DNA of 64,000 nucleotides from Phoronis australis. Taxonomy: Eukaryota > Phoronida > Phoronidae. Location of the stretch: positions 366,301-430,300 of the forward strand of contig NMRA01000336.1 in the NCBI GenBank assembly GCA_002633005.1, in the 5' to 3' direction. Of the stretch, positions 1-12,600 are shown piece by piece. A model generated the notes under the pieces. That model searched no databases. It was not told the origin of the DNA and saw nothing but the letters and a program-made list of their open reading frames with translations. The number at the start of each line of letters is the position of its first letter. Positions within the stretch are counted from its first letter, which is position 1. Position numbers and translations under genes: made by a program.

Positions 1-623
1 GTAAAGCACTATAAGGGTTGTTACTTTTCATGAAACACATCCCTGTTATAATGCTTTGTAGCACTTTCTGGTCTTAAACCCAAATTATTGTATGACATTT
101 TTCATAGTCAACATTTTTAAATCTTTTGAAAATGTACTCAATGAGCAAACTGGCCAAATAGTTTTTGGAATGCTGCATCACATTTCGCGGTTCAACTTTT
201 AAATTGAATTTATTTTATCTAAAAATTTTAATGCGTCCATAGAACTAAGAATAAAAGTTTACGCTGTTCCGTACTTTTGTGCAGTCCCAAAGTTAGCGTT
301 CATTCCAACTGTTATGACAAAGGAGTCCCTAGGAATTACCCTCATGGCATTTACAATAAAAGCGCAAAAAGGTGACAAAAATGAAGATTTTACAATTGCA
401 CAGTGCAGATAAGTGACTGAATATTGTGACATGGAAATTCAGAATCAGCTATGTGCAAATTTTGATTATTTATTTTTCAAACAAAATGGGAGTCATTCAT
501 TCAATAAGACATGTCGGAGACAAATTTCTTAACGGTAAGTGATCCAGAACAAACTTTGGTACATTGAGATGTTGGTAGGCAGGGTTATAACCACTTTAAA
601 CCACAAATTATAACAGTACTTAC
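1..623. other. Intron 12, nothing recognised
   Basis: AT-rich intronic sequence with no exon or transposon signature that I can identify. The first 19 bases (GTAAAGCACTATAAGGGTT) recur at 6830-6848, so the window edge cuts a dispersed repeat. Confidence 0.5.
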
Positions 624-680
624 CAGCTCACATAACACAGGACAGTGCAAACCAAGGTGTCCCAGAGTGCCATCTGTTAT
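624..680 (-). CDS. FBXL20: FBXL20-like exon 12 (last exon in window)
   Basis: Nineteen codons in phase 0, ITDGTLGHLGLHCPVLCEL, matching the family's ITDSTLIQLSIHCPRLQVL. Acceptor is TTTTAG and donor GTAAGT. Repeat-derived sequence begins only about 4 bp upstream of the exon, so a repeat supplies the acceptor's upstream tract. Confidence 0.88.
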
Positions 681-3600
681 CTAAAACAAGAGCAATGCGG
701 AGCGTTGAAATGTGCCCATGAATGCACCACAAAGGGTGTGCTTCTAGCTAGGCTATCGGTAGCAGCTTGCCATCTCGCCATTGGCAAATTCTGAGCACCA
801 CTGGCGAAGGTAGAGCTAAGTCCATTCGTCAACTTGGTGAATGCTTTTACAACTTGACAATAAAAATTAGGAAACCTACTCGCGTGTTGATTCACAGTCA
901 CCTCGAATTAAGTCGCCCCAAAAATGGCATTCTTGCTTTGATTTCAAATCCTAAAAATAGCAAATGAATGTTCCATTTCATGTCCGTCACTCCCCCTGAA
1001 ATCACGTTTTTACGGCAAAGAAATGATCAACTGTGTAGGAGGTCAGTGCTCTTGGTAATGGCGATTTCTTGCTTTATAGCGAGATCTCATGTAGGTGATG
1101 CCGTTTATCGTCTGCAAGTGACAATGTCAAGATGACGAATAGAAGACTACATCGCAACCCAGCCTCTCTTAACTTTTTACACGCAAAACGTGGTGTGAGT
1201 TCGTCTGACGGTATCAAATTATCGGAGGGATAGAACTGAGTTGAGCTGTCTCAAACATGCAATTTGAAATCATTATTTTCATATTAATATATGAATCTTT
1301 CCTAATTCATAACTAATTTTACCAATTTTCAACGGATAATTTGTTGTGTCAAATATTGTTTGAGTCCTGACACTGACAGGTTTTCTTTTCAAGGCATAAA
1401 AGCCGCGGATGATGCCAGGAAGAACAAGTGTGTTATTTATTTTTTAAATCAAAATATGTCACGTCATACCTAGTCGGCTCGCTATATGGTGCAAGCGTAA
1501 AAAGATATAGGACAAGACCCCGAGGATCACCAGGCTGAGATTAAAACGTCATGTCAGCACTCAAAGCCAATCAGTACCGTTGAGGACCTTAGAAGATACA
1601 GAGGTAAATGTAAAAAACTAAAATTGCCACTAGGGGCCACACCAGTAGTCAGATCCACCTGAAAGTCGGCGTCATCCATTGCCAACTTCATATAACTACA
1701 CTTCCTAAATTTAGTAAAGACCCTGCAGAGATACAGCCATGGGTGAAAAAAAACTGCCAGTAGGAGGCGCCACAGCAGACAAAGTCGTCAGAATATAGTA
1801 GCCAGTCGATCTTCCTCTTCATAGTAAGAACATACATGCCAATTTTCACAATCGTCCTAAGAGTGGTTTGATTGACAGAGGGGCGGACTCGAAAACAGTA
1901 ACAATCACCACTATGTGGCACAAAATACCTCAAATCCATCCAAAAATGGGAGGATAGTGTCATCTCAACAATAGATGACTATACTCCTAATTTAGAAAAT
2001 CCGTTGAGGACTTTTGAAGATATAGAGGTAAATGTAAAAATTAAAATTGCCACTAGGGGGACACACCAGTAGTCGGATCCGTCTGCAAGTTCGCTCATGC
2101 CGTCCCATCTATGAAAGGAATACATTTGCAAATTTTCATGAACATACGTCAAAAGGTTTTGGAGATGGAGCAGCAGACGCCGGATGGATCCAATGACGGT
2201 ATAATGCGTTCACATATGTGTGGTATAACAATAAAAATATATTTGCCCAAAAATTGAAATATGGCTATGAGTTCCCATTTTAGAAACTTTGATAAGTGAA
2301 TTCTTTTCGATAACATAAATCACACGCAACCAGAGAAAATAAGCCAAACAAGATAAAAGGTTAACACAAGCAAATGTGCATTAGAGGAATTAATATTGGC
2401 CAGAAGATGCTGAATTTTGAAAAGTACAAACTATACAAACACAAATTTTAGAACTTGGAGCAATGACAAGTTTCTAAATATGGATGGGTGACACCAGAGT
2501 CTGTACTAATGATAGGTGGTTAAAACTAAAATTGCCTATAAATTCCACAGCAAACATTGAGTCTTGTCTGAAAGCCATCATCATCTGTCAACACCTTCGT
2601 TAAAACACACAACCTTAATAAAAGGTAATGCAGGGGTTTGGGAGATACAGCTGTGAACACGATGTGTCTGGATAGAAATTAGGGCAATAAGCAACATGAA
2701 TATACATGGGTGGCATAAAAATCCCTTATAAACTCAAGTGAACTCTAAATTGCTTTGGCAAAGTCTATAAGTTTGGATATTAGCATCAGAAAACCCATTA
2801 GAAGTTCATGTTGGTGAATTTCAACAACATACCAGAACACATTCCTCTAAATCCATCCTTTCTAAGTTATGGCAATTCTGCAAAAGACAATCAGGTCATA
2901 AAATGAAATGATGTTGAAATGTCAATCACTTAACAAAAGGTGCACTAGAGGATTTTCCTTGAAATGAAATTAGCAGCAATATGTTGAAAAACTCCCAAGC
3001 TCGGATTCAAACAGTACATTTCTGCTTTCACAGACGGAAGTCTGACGAGCTATAGACACAGGTGGATATCTATTGTGCATAGACATATCTTACAATTGGG
3101 ACTTGTTTGTACTCTGTATATACCCTTGTCACATACATAACAACCATGCTGTGCAATAACAATGAATCACCCATGATGATCAAATTATATGTTAAAGAGT
3201 CAGTCCAGATAAACACCAATAGGTTTTCAAAAATCATTTTGTTGTACATGGATTAGATATCCTAACAAAAATCTAAATGCCACATTTAGTGCACTCAAAC
3301 GAAAATATGTAACTTACAAAATAGATTAAAGCTGTACTTTGGTGGCTGGAATCACCAATGTATACTGCAAATCAATATTTGGCATTTCCTCAGCTTTACT
3401 CACTTTTCCTAGCTAATTTTAGTGGTCATTTATATGACCCTTTTACCGCCATATAGCACCTTGTAGCTTTATGTAACTTTTTGAACATACAGCTAAGGAG
3501 TAATTAATCTTGATGACTGACCAAACTTTGCTTCTAATGAAAATTGTCTTGCACAACTGTCGATTTAGGAAATGATGAGCAGAGTTTAGCGACATAAATG

Positions 3601-6600
3601 AAATTTTGAACAAGAGGAAATCTGCTTTAAATTGTTATAAAAATCAAGTCTAAGGTATTTCAAATGTAAACAAGTTGTTTTCTGGATGTATTGCATGATC
3701 AGTATCAAAACTGAACCCAAAAACATTTACTCAATGAGTCAGTTGACATTATCTTTGAGGATACATAGAAAAATTGTACAATCATGTAACCTTCTATTTT
3801 CTTCTATCATCATTTAGTTGACAATTTCGGGTTAACTTAGTTGAAATAAATCACCTTGAAGTTTGAATTTTTAAGAATTGTTATTTGTAAAAACTGATTT
3901 TGAGGCTATCATGTTCTTAAAAACAAAATGAAGAAGGAAGGCCATTTCTGCTCGTTTAAAGGACTGCCATCAAACAAGTGCAATCAAAAAAGCTTTGTGG
4001 CTTTAGTCAGTCATGCTGAAGACACTTCAGAACACCTGAGATGATGGAAAGTACCCCATAAATCAAGGCCAGTGGCAGAGTATGGGCTCGTACTAGCCAG
4101 GATAGGTAAATTTGTGACTGACCAGGACCAATCTTTGAGTCAAATCATATGTGATGTTCGCCGAAGAGAATTTGGTCCCGGTTTTCACCCAAACAGGAAA
4201 TGTCTGTACACTGAACACCCAAGTTCTTCCAGAAGAAGTTTTGAAAGGGTATTGACTTCAACATTTCACAGTGGATACTGGCTCAGTTTGGAAAAGCTCA
4301 GAATTGGTACCTCCCGGAACCTTCGACTTCAAGACCCACAAGATCAAGTGTCACAGTTGGAGTTAAATGACTCAACTTAGCTTCCCTAGTGCTCGCCATA
4401 TACATGTATATCTTATCATTAATTGTAGCTTGAAGTTGAGGTGAAATGACAATAGTCAGTTCGGTCGCGTAATGTGCACCTCCTTGCCCCATCGTAGACA
4501 CCTCACTAAGTAGCGCCCCCATCCCCGGTTGGTAGCTGTGTAATTTATAACTCTTAAGTTAAAAGATGCCTGGTGCCCCTCTTGGATGACACCTGTTTAG
4601 CAATCCCCTTCGGCAGGCAGCCGGCGGCATTTGACCCTTCCTTGCTGCACAGAATCAGTCACTCGGTATGTTTGCTATGAAGTCCAGACTATTAGGTTGA
4701 ACTGTGTTTACCTAATGTCTGTCATGAACTGGTCATTAATGAAATTGTCTTTCATGAATTGTTTTCTCTTGACCTTGAATGTATGCCTTTTCATGTCATT
4801 AATGATCGTACTTTCAGAAATATTCAATGTTGGGGTGGCCAACGAACGGACTGGAGGCTAAAATTTGTAGCAACCTGTGGAGACATTGCAATACGAACAC
4901 AAAATTACAATGAGTTTTGAAAAAAGTTGAAGATTTTTAGCACTGAATAGAAAGACATAACCCCCTTAGGTGCCTCCCTTCCTATGCCAGTGGCTCTCAA
5001 AACGAAGATAAAAAACATGAGTAAGGCAAATTCGTCTGGTAGTCGTGTCCACAGTCTCCATGTAAACAAACAGTGACGCCATCTATCATTTAGACAAAGC
5101 AAACATGACAGTCACAATTTGTGTAGTAATAAACAATAATCATCAGTGCAGTTTTGAGAGAATGGTAATAAGTAGTGCTGTCTATTTTTCTCTAAAATAT
5201 AAGCTTTTTATAGCATTTTTGTACGCTAATTACAAATTTCAAGAGGCCCCTATTGGTGGTTGTTGAGAACTGAGAACAGGCAAATTGGACGAAGTGCAAT
5301 TGGTATAATGCTTTGTAAGCAAAAACTACGGGAGGCAAGATTTTTTATTTTAGATTATGAAGAAGTTAGGAATGACTAAACAAATTATTACAAGGTCAGT
5401 TTTTGAAAAGGTGTAATATGGCTGCTATACAGAACCAAAGTTGGCCGAAAATAGCTTCGGTGAAACCCAGCAAAATAGCTGTATTGGCCAAACAAAATAA
5501 AAACATTATAAAAATTTGAAATTATGCCATTAAATCATTTAATCATAGTCCTTTAGATTCGTATCACTCATTAAGTTGTTTTCAGCAAGCTATACATGCT
5601 AGTAAAATGCATTCAAACATATCTGCTTTGGTGCCCAATTTTGCTGCAAAATGGAGGTACATGTCACAAAAAGAGAAATGATGGATGATCTCAAAAATCG
5701 AAATTTTTCCACATCTTATCAAACCAAACTCTTGATAAGTCTCAAAAAATCTGTGATTTTGGGTATAGACTCTACCTGTTGGTTTTTATATGAAGTCACT
5801 CTTAACAATTTACCTTCAGTCACACTTTGGGTACAGCTCATGAACAAAACTTAAACATTTGAAATACTTATACCCTCGCCAGAGCTTGAAATCCACCATC
5901 AGTTAATTGTGAGCAACTGGCCACTTCTAGTGTCCTACAAGTAAAACACTTTGTGAGTCAAATGAGTACCTCAGAGTGTTACCATGAAAACATTGTAGTA
6001 TTATCATTATTTTACATTAGAGTGCTTTTTCATCGTGTACAATCTATAGGTAATTGTAGTGACTATGAATACAAAACATTTTCACATCAAATAACTACAG
6101 CATTAAATATTAACATAATAAATTTAATGAGGTTTAAAGCAAAAGAAGTGCCTTACTCAAGCGTCTGTGGTAAAGTGGTATTTGAAGCCATCGTGTTCAC
6201 ATTGGCCCACCGAGCCACATGGCTACCACAGACTTGCAACTGCTCACTGAGCCATGCTCACACAAGCTTATTACCTTTAAAACTGGTTTTAACAGTTATA
6301 ACCTCTTTCCTGTGAACAGTGTATTTTTATACCGTAAACGTCCAGGTTAACGCCCTGTGCGGTTAAATTGGCAAACCTAAAAAATCGGGGGTGGGCGGTT
6401 AACCAGACATGGGCGCTTAATCGTGAAATTTTAAGAAATCCAGGGAGGGCAGTTAACTGAACATGAGACCTCTTGTTTGAAATGGACACTTGATAATGAA
6501 TTCAGAACACTTCTACCCTTGTTTTAATTGACTTATAGTCATATGTTTTGGTTATTTGTGTTTATTTGCATGAGATGAGAATATTGAAAACTGTTGTATT

Positions 6601-9600
6601 TTACACCATTACCGGTGTTCCATTGGTCATCAGCAGCATATATCATAGTTATCTTCCAGATTAATATGATAGAGATGAAGCTGATTTTATGAGCTTCACA
6701 CTGATGTATAATACATGGCATATAAATCAAACTGGTTTGTTAAATTTTTGATTAAAACAATTGAGGGTGTTAATATTGAGCTTGACCTAAAAATAGCCAG
6801 CCCAGCTGGTCAGGACACTGGTTACAGTGTAAAGCACTATAAGGGTTAAAAGAGAACAGCGACAGCCCTACGTAAAGGAGTACACCGGCGCGACTCTGTA
6901 CTTTTAAGCTGTTGTTACAAAAAACCCAGTGTTTTACGATATTTCTCCGTTCAAATGACCCAAAACTATGATGTCAAATCTGTTCCAATATTTCCCGACT
7001 CGATGATCCCTGGACCTGATGTTCCATGCCCGTAGCTAGCTGCATGCACGTCATTACCACTGCCGCCAATTTTCAATCAGTTAGGCCTATGTCGTAGATG
7101 TCTCAGACTCGAATGGTTAGAATTTTGTTCAGGCTGAAACTGCCCAATGTAGAAACAAAAATATTCGGGAAGCTAAAAGGTTAGGTGGATACGATAATTC
7201 CCAGTTACGCTTGTCGCAAGAAATCGTATTATAAAGAACCGCCCGCGACTTTGGCGGAATCTGCTAACGCCAACTTCTCTGAGATGCAATAAGCGAAAAA
7301 CAAAATTTGACTTGCAGTTTTTTATTTCTTCAAGATGATACACAAACATCCAGTAACGTATTGCCAACCTTTGAATTCAGAAATCGAGAGACAGCAAATC
7401 GGCCAGCGAGGTACACTGTCCGTTCGGTAGCTACACATCCTCCATAACCTGGCAATTACACTCATCAAAATCGGGAGAATTTGAATCTTTTCGTGAGTTA
7501 TGGAAATTCTTCTAGATACGAGAGCTTCCTACCAAAAACGACTTGGAAGGGTTGGCAAAACCACTGTCACATTTCTCTGGCCCGATTTTTTTTCGACATG
7601 TTTTATGTAGTGCACTGCAGACAGAAACTCGGCGCAGTAGACCGCGTTGCTAAAAGCGGAAGCATTGAAGCCGGCGGGGTTCTTTAACTTTTTGAACATG
7701 GGAAGAAAATAAAGTAAATTTGAAGTAAATTCATGACCCGAGACAAGAATTCGTAACTTGTATTATAATTCACATAGGCAAACTGCCGGCTCGGAAGCCG
7801 TCATTGCACTCTACAAGGCTTGGAATTTTCCACGGAAACGCGGATTTCTGCTTTTTTCTTTTATTACCTCCGTGTATTTTCATATTTCCGCGGAAAAAAT
7901 AAGATTTGCCATAAAATTATTGCGGCAAATTGGTTTCTCACCGAGGCGTTGCCGACAACTCGAAAAGCAGAAACTGCTCTAAATGTTTCGGAGGAACGAA
8001 AACTGTACTTGCGGATCACAGGCACTCGAATTTCCCGATGACTCGTAACCATATATAAGAAACATGTTTTCTTAGTAGTGAATAATGTCAGCGGTAATCG
8101 AGGAACAAATAAATTCAAGCGTCTGTGCCTGGAATAGCGTGGTTCATCAATGGCGTCTGCATTTGGTATAATGTCATGGCGACAAATAGTGCGATTCTGC
8201 GGTCAAAAATGCGTGGAGTTGACAGAACATTTCGTGGACAAAGTGGATAAAAGAAGCGGTCAATGTCTTCACAAACAACATAAGTCAAGATTTGTGCTCT
8301 GTAAACTTTGAGAGAGGAACAATGACGGAGTGTTTGGCCGAGTCCCCTCGGACTAAGTTGGAATCGGAGGACCGACTGAAAACGATGAAACGCTAGAAAT
8401 AGTAACGCTTCCTGAAATGAAATTCAACTGTAACCAGTTATTTGTTAGATTGGAATCGTGGCATGTGAGTGATGTATGAAATTCTTTTGTTTGATCCCAC
8501 ATTCACGCCCATTGCCGTTGGCTGCTAGTGCTAGGCCTGACCATCTGTGAGTGTGATTTTCTACGTGCCGCCGAAACGGGATACAAAGGGCTATTTTCGT
8601 TACTGCAAATGTGTTTTATTTAAATTGCCATTTACGTATTTCAATTTATTTTGACATTTTTCACGTTCTATTTTGTGACTCGAGTTTTGCAGTTCGAGAG
8701 AAGTGATCACGTGACAGATTCTGAATGACCTGATTGGTCTAAGCCATTGTTTACAAATTCCGCCAGCCTATTTTTCTACACCAGCGTGGCTTATGAACAA
8801 TTAGCTCCTGCAATTACTGTTTGAAACTGAAAAGTTTGACCAACTTAGGATTGTGGTTGATGCATTCTATAGTTTAACCCTATAGCGCCGGGAACCGCGT
8901 ATGTGCGGTTCCGTGTTGCTTTACCTCTGAGGCCGGGAACCGCGTATATGCGTAGGAAAATTCCATTGGGTTTATCTGCCATCTGTTGCGAATGACACAA
9001 ACTAAAGTTATTCCCCATGTACACACAATTTATTGACGTCATCAGTAAAGCAAATTCTTTGTGTGTTAGCGCGTGTTTCTCAGTAAAAAAATTAAATTTT
9101 GAACGTTTCCTGCGACGTTGTTTTGAAGTCATGGCGACTCAGCGAGATCGACGTAAACTTTCGGTCAACGGAGTTTTAGATTTGATGGACACCATCGATG
9201 AATTTGAGTCGGATAGTGACTCTGATGACGAAGACAGTATTCCACTTGCTCGTCTTGCCCGAAGAGAAGATTCGGATGCTGAAATCAACGTTGAGGACGA
9301 CTTCTCTTTGGATGACGCCGATTTCGATAACGCTCCGGAAGTCATGGTGGACAATAATTTCTTGGACACTGTGAATGCTCCTCGTGGTGACCAGTGGACA
9401 TCGGATATAAACGACAGAAGTAACGTTAATGTTCGTTTTAAAGGCTCACCTGGACTTGCCAGAGAGACTNCACCATGTATTTTTGTTCGGTGTGCCGAGT
9501 GCGCATGTGCCCGTCTCCGTGCTTTGGCAGGTATCACTACCTACATGACTATGCCTACGACGACCCCGAGCGCCCAGACACTCCGAAACAAAGAAAGAAA

Positions 9601-12600
9601 CCAAAGAATTAAAAACTAGTACCATAGGTCTTTATTGAAGATAATAAACTGTGAGTGACTGTAAATATGTGTCTATACTAAGTGGATTGTGTTTATGTGC
9701 TGTGAAACTTATTTTCAATATGTGGCTGAAGCAGGTATGTTATGTAAAATTGTTGCTATTTTAATAATATTCAAGGTATTGATGTGAAATTTTCAGCAGT
9801 TTTGTATGTTAGATTTATTTTCCAGATCTGAAATTTAAAGAATATTTCATTTGTAAGAATTTTATTTATGAGTTTTCAAATTTCATGTTAAAAAAAATTA
9901 TACATTAACACAAACTTTTCTGCTTTCTTCACACGTCTATAAATTTGCTGATATGCTTTTAAATCATACTCTGAAAAGCTAAACACATAGAAAATTTAAT
10001 GCTCTTTTAAATAATGTATATATTGTATGTGTTAACTTGAGAAACATAGCCACTATTGTTTTATTCCTGAACTCAGTGTTGTTGTTATTGCTAGCTCTGA
10101 AATGAGGTCAGGCCCCTGGGTACTGAACTGGTGAAAGTAGGTCAGGCTCTGTAGGGTTAAAGTGTGTTTTTACTTTCATTTTTCCATGCTTGCAGTTGGG
10201 GTATGAGCCACAGGTTTTCGTCTCGACTTTTTCTCCATTTGCGTTTTGATTAATTTTTTTGGAATTAAATGTGTATGTATTTCAGGCTTTCCATATAATC
10301 TTTGGATCGATTTACAATTTTTTTTGTTTTTGTAATTTTATATCTTAATTATAAGAATTGAAAATAATTTCAGGCCTATAGATCTCCCTGCAGCAAATCA
10401 AGAATAAGCTCCTGCCACTCATACTGCAAATTTTTTTATCATTATCTTTATTTTTTAATTTTAAAAAATATTTTTTGTTGCATCTAATTGCCTTCATTGT
10501 TGTTGCTGAAATAGATGTCAGGTACTGCTCAAGATGAGTGCGTTTTGCCAACACGACACATTAAGAGGGCATCTTGTGATAATAATGTTTACTTTCGATC
10601 TGTTGAGGTATGGTTTAGATTGAAATGTGTAATTTGGGCGGTAAAAATTTCCTCTTTTTTTGACACGGGTCATTCCAAGCCCTCACTCTAGTTGTGATCA
10701 TCAATCTAAAAGTCGGGGAATCGCGCGTTTACAAAGCACTGGGCGCTAAATCTTCAATCTTTAAAAGTCGGGGATGGGCGCTTAACCGAGAGGTGGGCGC
10801 TTATCTGGAAATCTTCAAAAATCGCAGATGGGCGGTTAACCGAGCAGTGGGCGGTTAAATCGAAAATCCACCAAAAGTAGGTGGTGGGCGGTTAACTGAG
10901 CATGGGCGTTAACCCGAACGTTTACAGTAATTTCGACTTGGCAAAATTGCTTTCATTGAAGTTTGGTAGATTTCATGGCACCTACCTCAGTTCCTGGCAG
11001 CCTTGTCCCAATGAGACAAGAGAGGCGTCAGTCAGGTGAGTGCAGCTAGCAACGTTCAAGTGAGCCAACAGATGGCAGTATTCACTGATTGTGTGGATTG
11101 CTTCATCTGTGATGCTCTACATAGACAAAGGTTAAGTTGTTTTAGTTTTGAAAATCTCAAACTTTTCAACTTGAAATCTACTGTAGTGTTTCAGATTAAT
11201 GTCCCAGCACTTTAGGCCACATCAATTTTTTAACAGGCTGAACTTCAGCTTTTTAACTGAACAGCATCCAGGACTGTGAATACCAAATAAGAATGTCTGT
11301 GGAGATAAAATGCACAGTCCATTCCCATAGGATGCGAGCAAAATGAGTTAGTGGAGAATATTTTCACCTTCCTAGGAAGTTATTTTGCCTGTTTATATGC
11401 CTATATGGGCTTTGGAGGTATTAATTTTGCCAAATCCCACTCCATAACATATACTTGCCCTGTAATAATACATTTGTGTTACAGCCAAACGTCAAAGTTA
11501 ACTCTACTTTGTGTGCCCATCTTTATACTAAAAAGCAAATAATTATATTTTTGGCATTTGTGCCAAATAGAGATAAGTGTCTAATATTCTGTACAGGAGC
11601 ACATTACAATTTATGTGGATAACTAACTAATCGTACTTTGTTCTTGATGACATGGTGGCAAGGTAATGTCAGATGAATTCTTATTTGCACAATTTTTCAT
11701 CTTTAATGTATGAAAACAGAAGAGTTAAATTAAAATGCATTAGGCTGAAAAATATATCTTAAAACAATGTGACAAGTCCTCGTGATCATGAGTGCTATAA
11801 CTTACTGTACACGAGTGCATGTTGAGTGTGATCAGATGAGGGTTATTGCTGGCCAAGTGAGTGAAGCCTTCATCTGTTATCTGTAACCAAGACAACCCAA
11901 CATTACATAAAGCAAAAATGATGCAAAGCAATAAAATAATTCTCCACTCGTTTTGGACATAGTTTCTGACAGATTTACAGTACAAGCCATGCTAATAATG
12001 AAGCATTAATTTTTTACCATATTTGCCCATGCCTCTAAAAGCGCCACCCCCCCACACATTTTCAGACTTCGCTAAAATAAGCAACCAGCCAATGAAACTG
12101 AATACATGCGAAAATGCCTTACCTACAGTTCTAAAATTCTATATTAACATCTTAAATTTATCAATAATATCCAACAGTCCTGAAAAATCATTGTGCACAG
12201 AATTTCTAGACCAGGAGCCTTGCCGCTACCTCGGTATTTAGCCATGACTACACACTTCAAACTTCTGTAATGCTTCAAAAAGAACGCATTAGTTTTGCTT
12301 ATCGTGCGATTAACGTGTCCCACTGTGGTCAGGCCTTTCAGAACAGACGCAGCGTATTTGCTAACGGGATTGTACAATATCTTTCCCATACAGATATTCT
12401 CCCTTAATAGGAAGCCAGATTTCTTTGTACGCATGAAACAGTGAGTCGAAGACTAATAAAAAACTTGACCTGAGTGTTAAAAATAAGCACGTGGCCAGGA
12501 AGCGCGGCGCTACATAAATGTAGAAATGCTACTCTGGCAAATGAACTCTGATGACATGCACGCGCTCGCTCACTCCACGTACACACGCAGACGAACTTCA

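Larger units (their letters stand above)
6332..10927. mobile_element. Possible 4.6 kb TA-flanked element with GGGCGGTTAACC arrays at both ends
   Basis: The left end at 6332 (CCGTAAACGTCCAGGTTAAC) and the right end at 10927 (reverse complement CTGTAAACGTTCGGGTTAAC) form an inverted repeat with about 22 of 25 bases matching, each flanked by TA. Both ends continue into degenerate repeats of GGGCGGTTAACC / GGGCGCTTAACC (6345-6470; 10690-10915). A piggyBac element sits inside. No transposase for this element was found; it may instead be two separate MITEs. Confidence 0.5.

Noticed and set aside
4072-4380. Plus-strand ORF of 102 codons inside the TTAA element
   Set aside because: Could be transposase remnant, but I recognise no domain and the second copy is in a gap, so coding cannot be shown.
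5953-6315. Plus-strand ORF of 120 codons
   Set aside because: No recognisable motif, no conserved context, opposite to the host gene and inside its intron 9.
9139-9537. Minus-strand ORF of 132 codons rich in Ser
   Set aside because: Antisense of the acidic piggyBac N-terminus.
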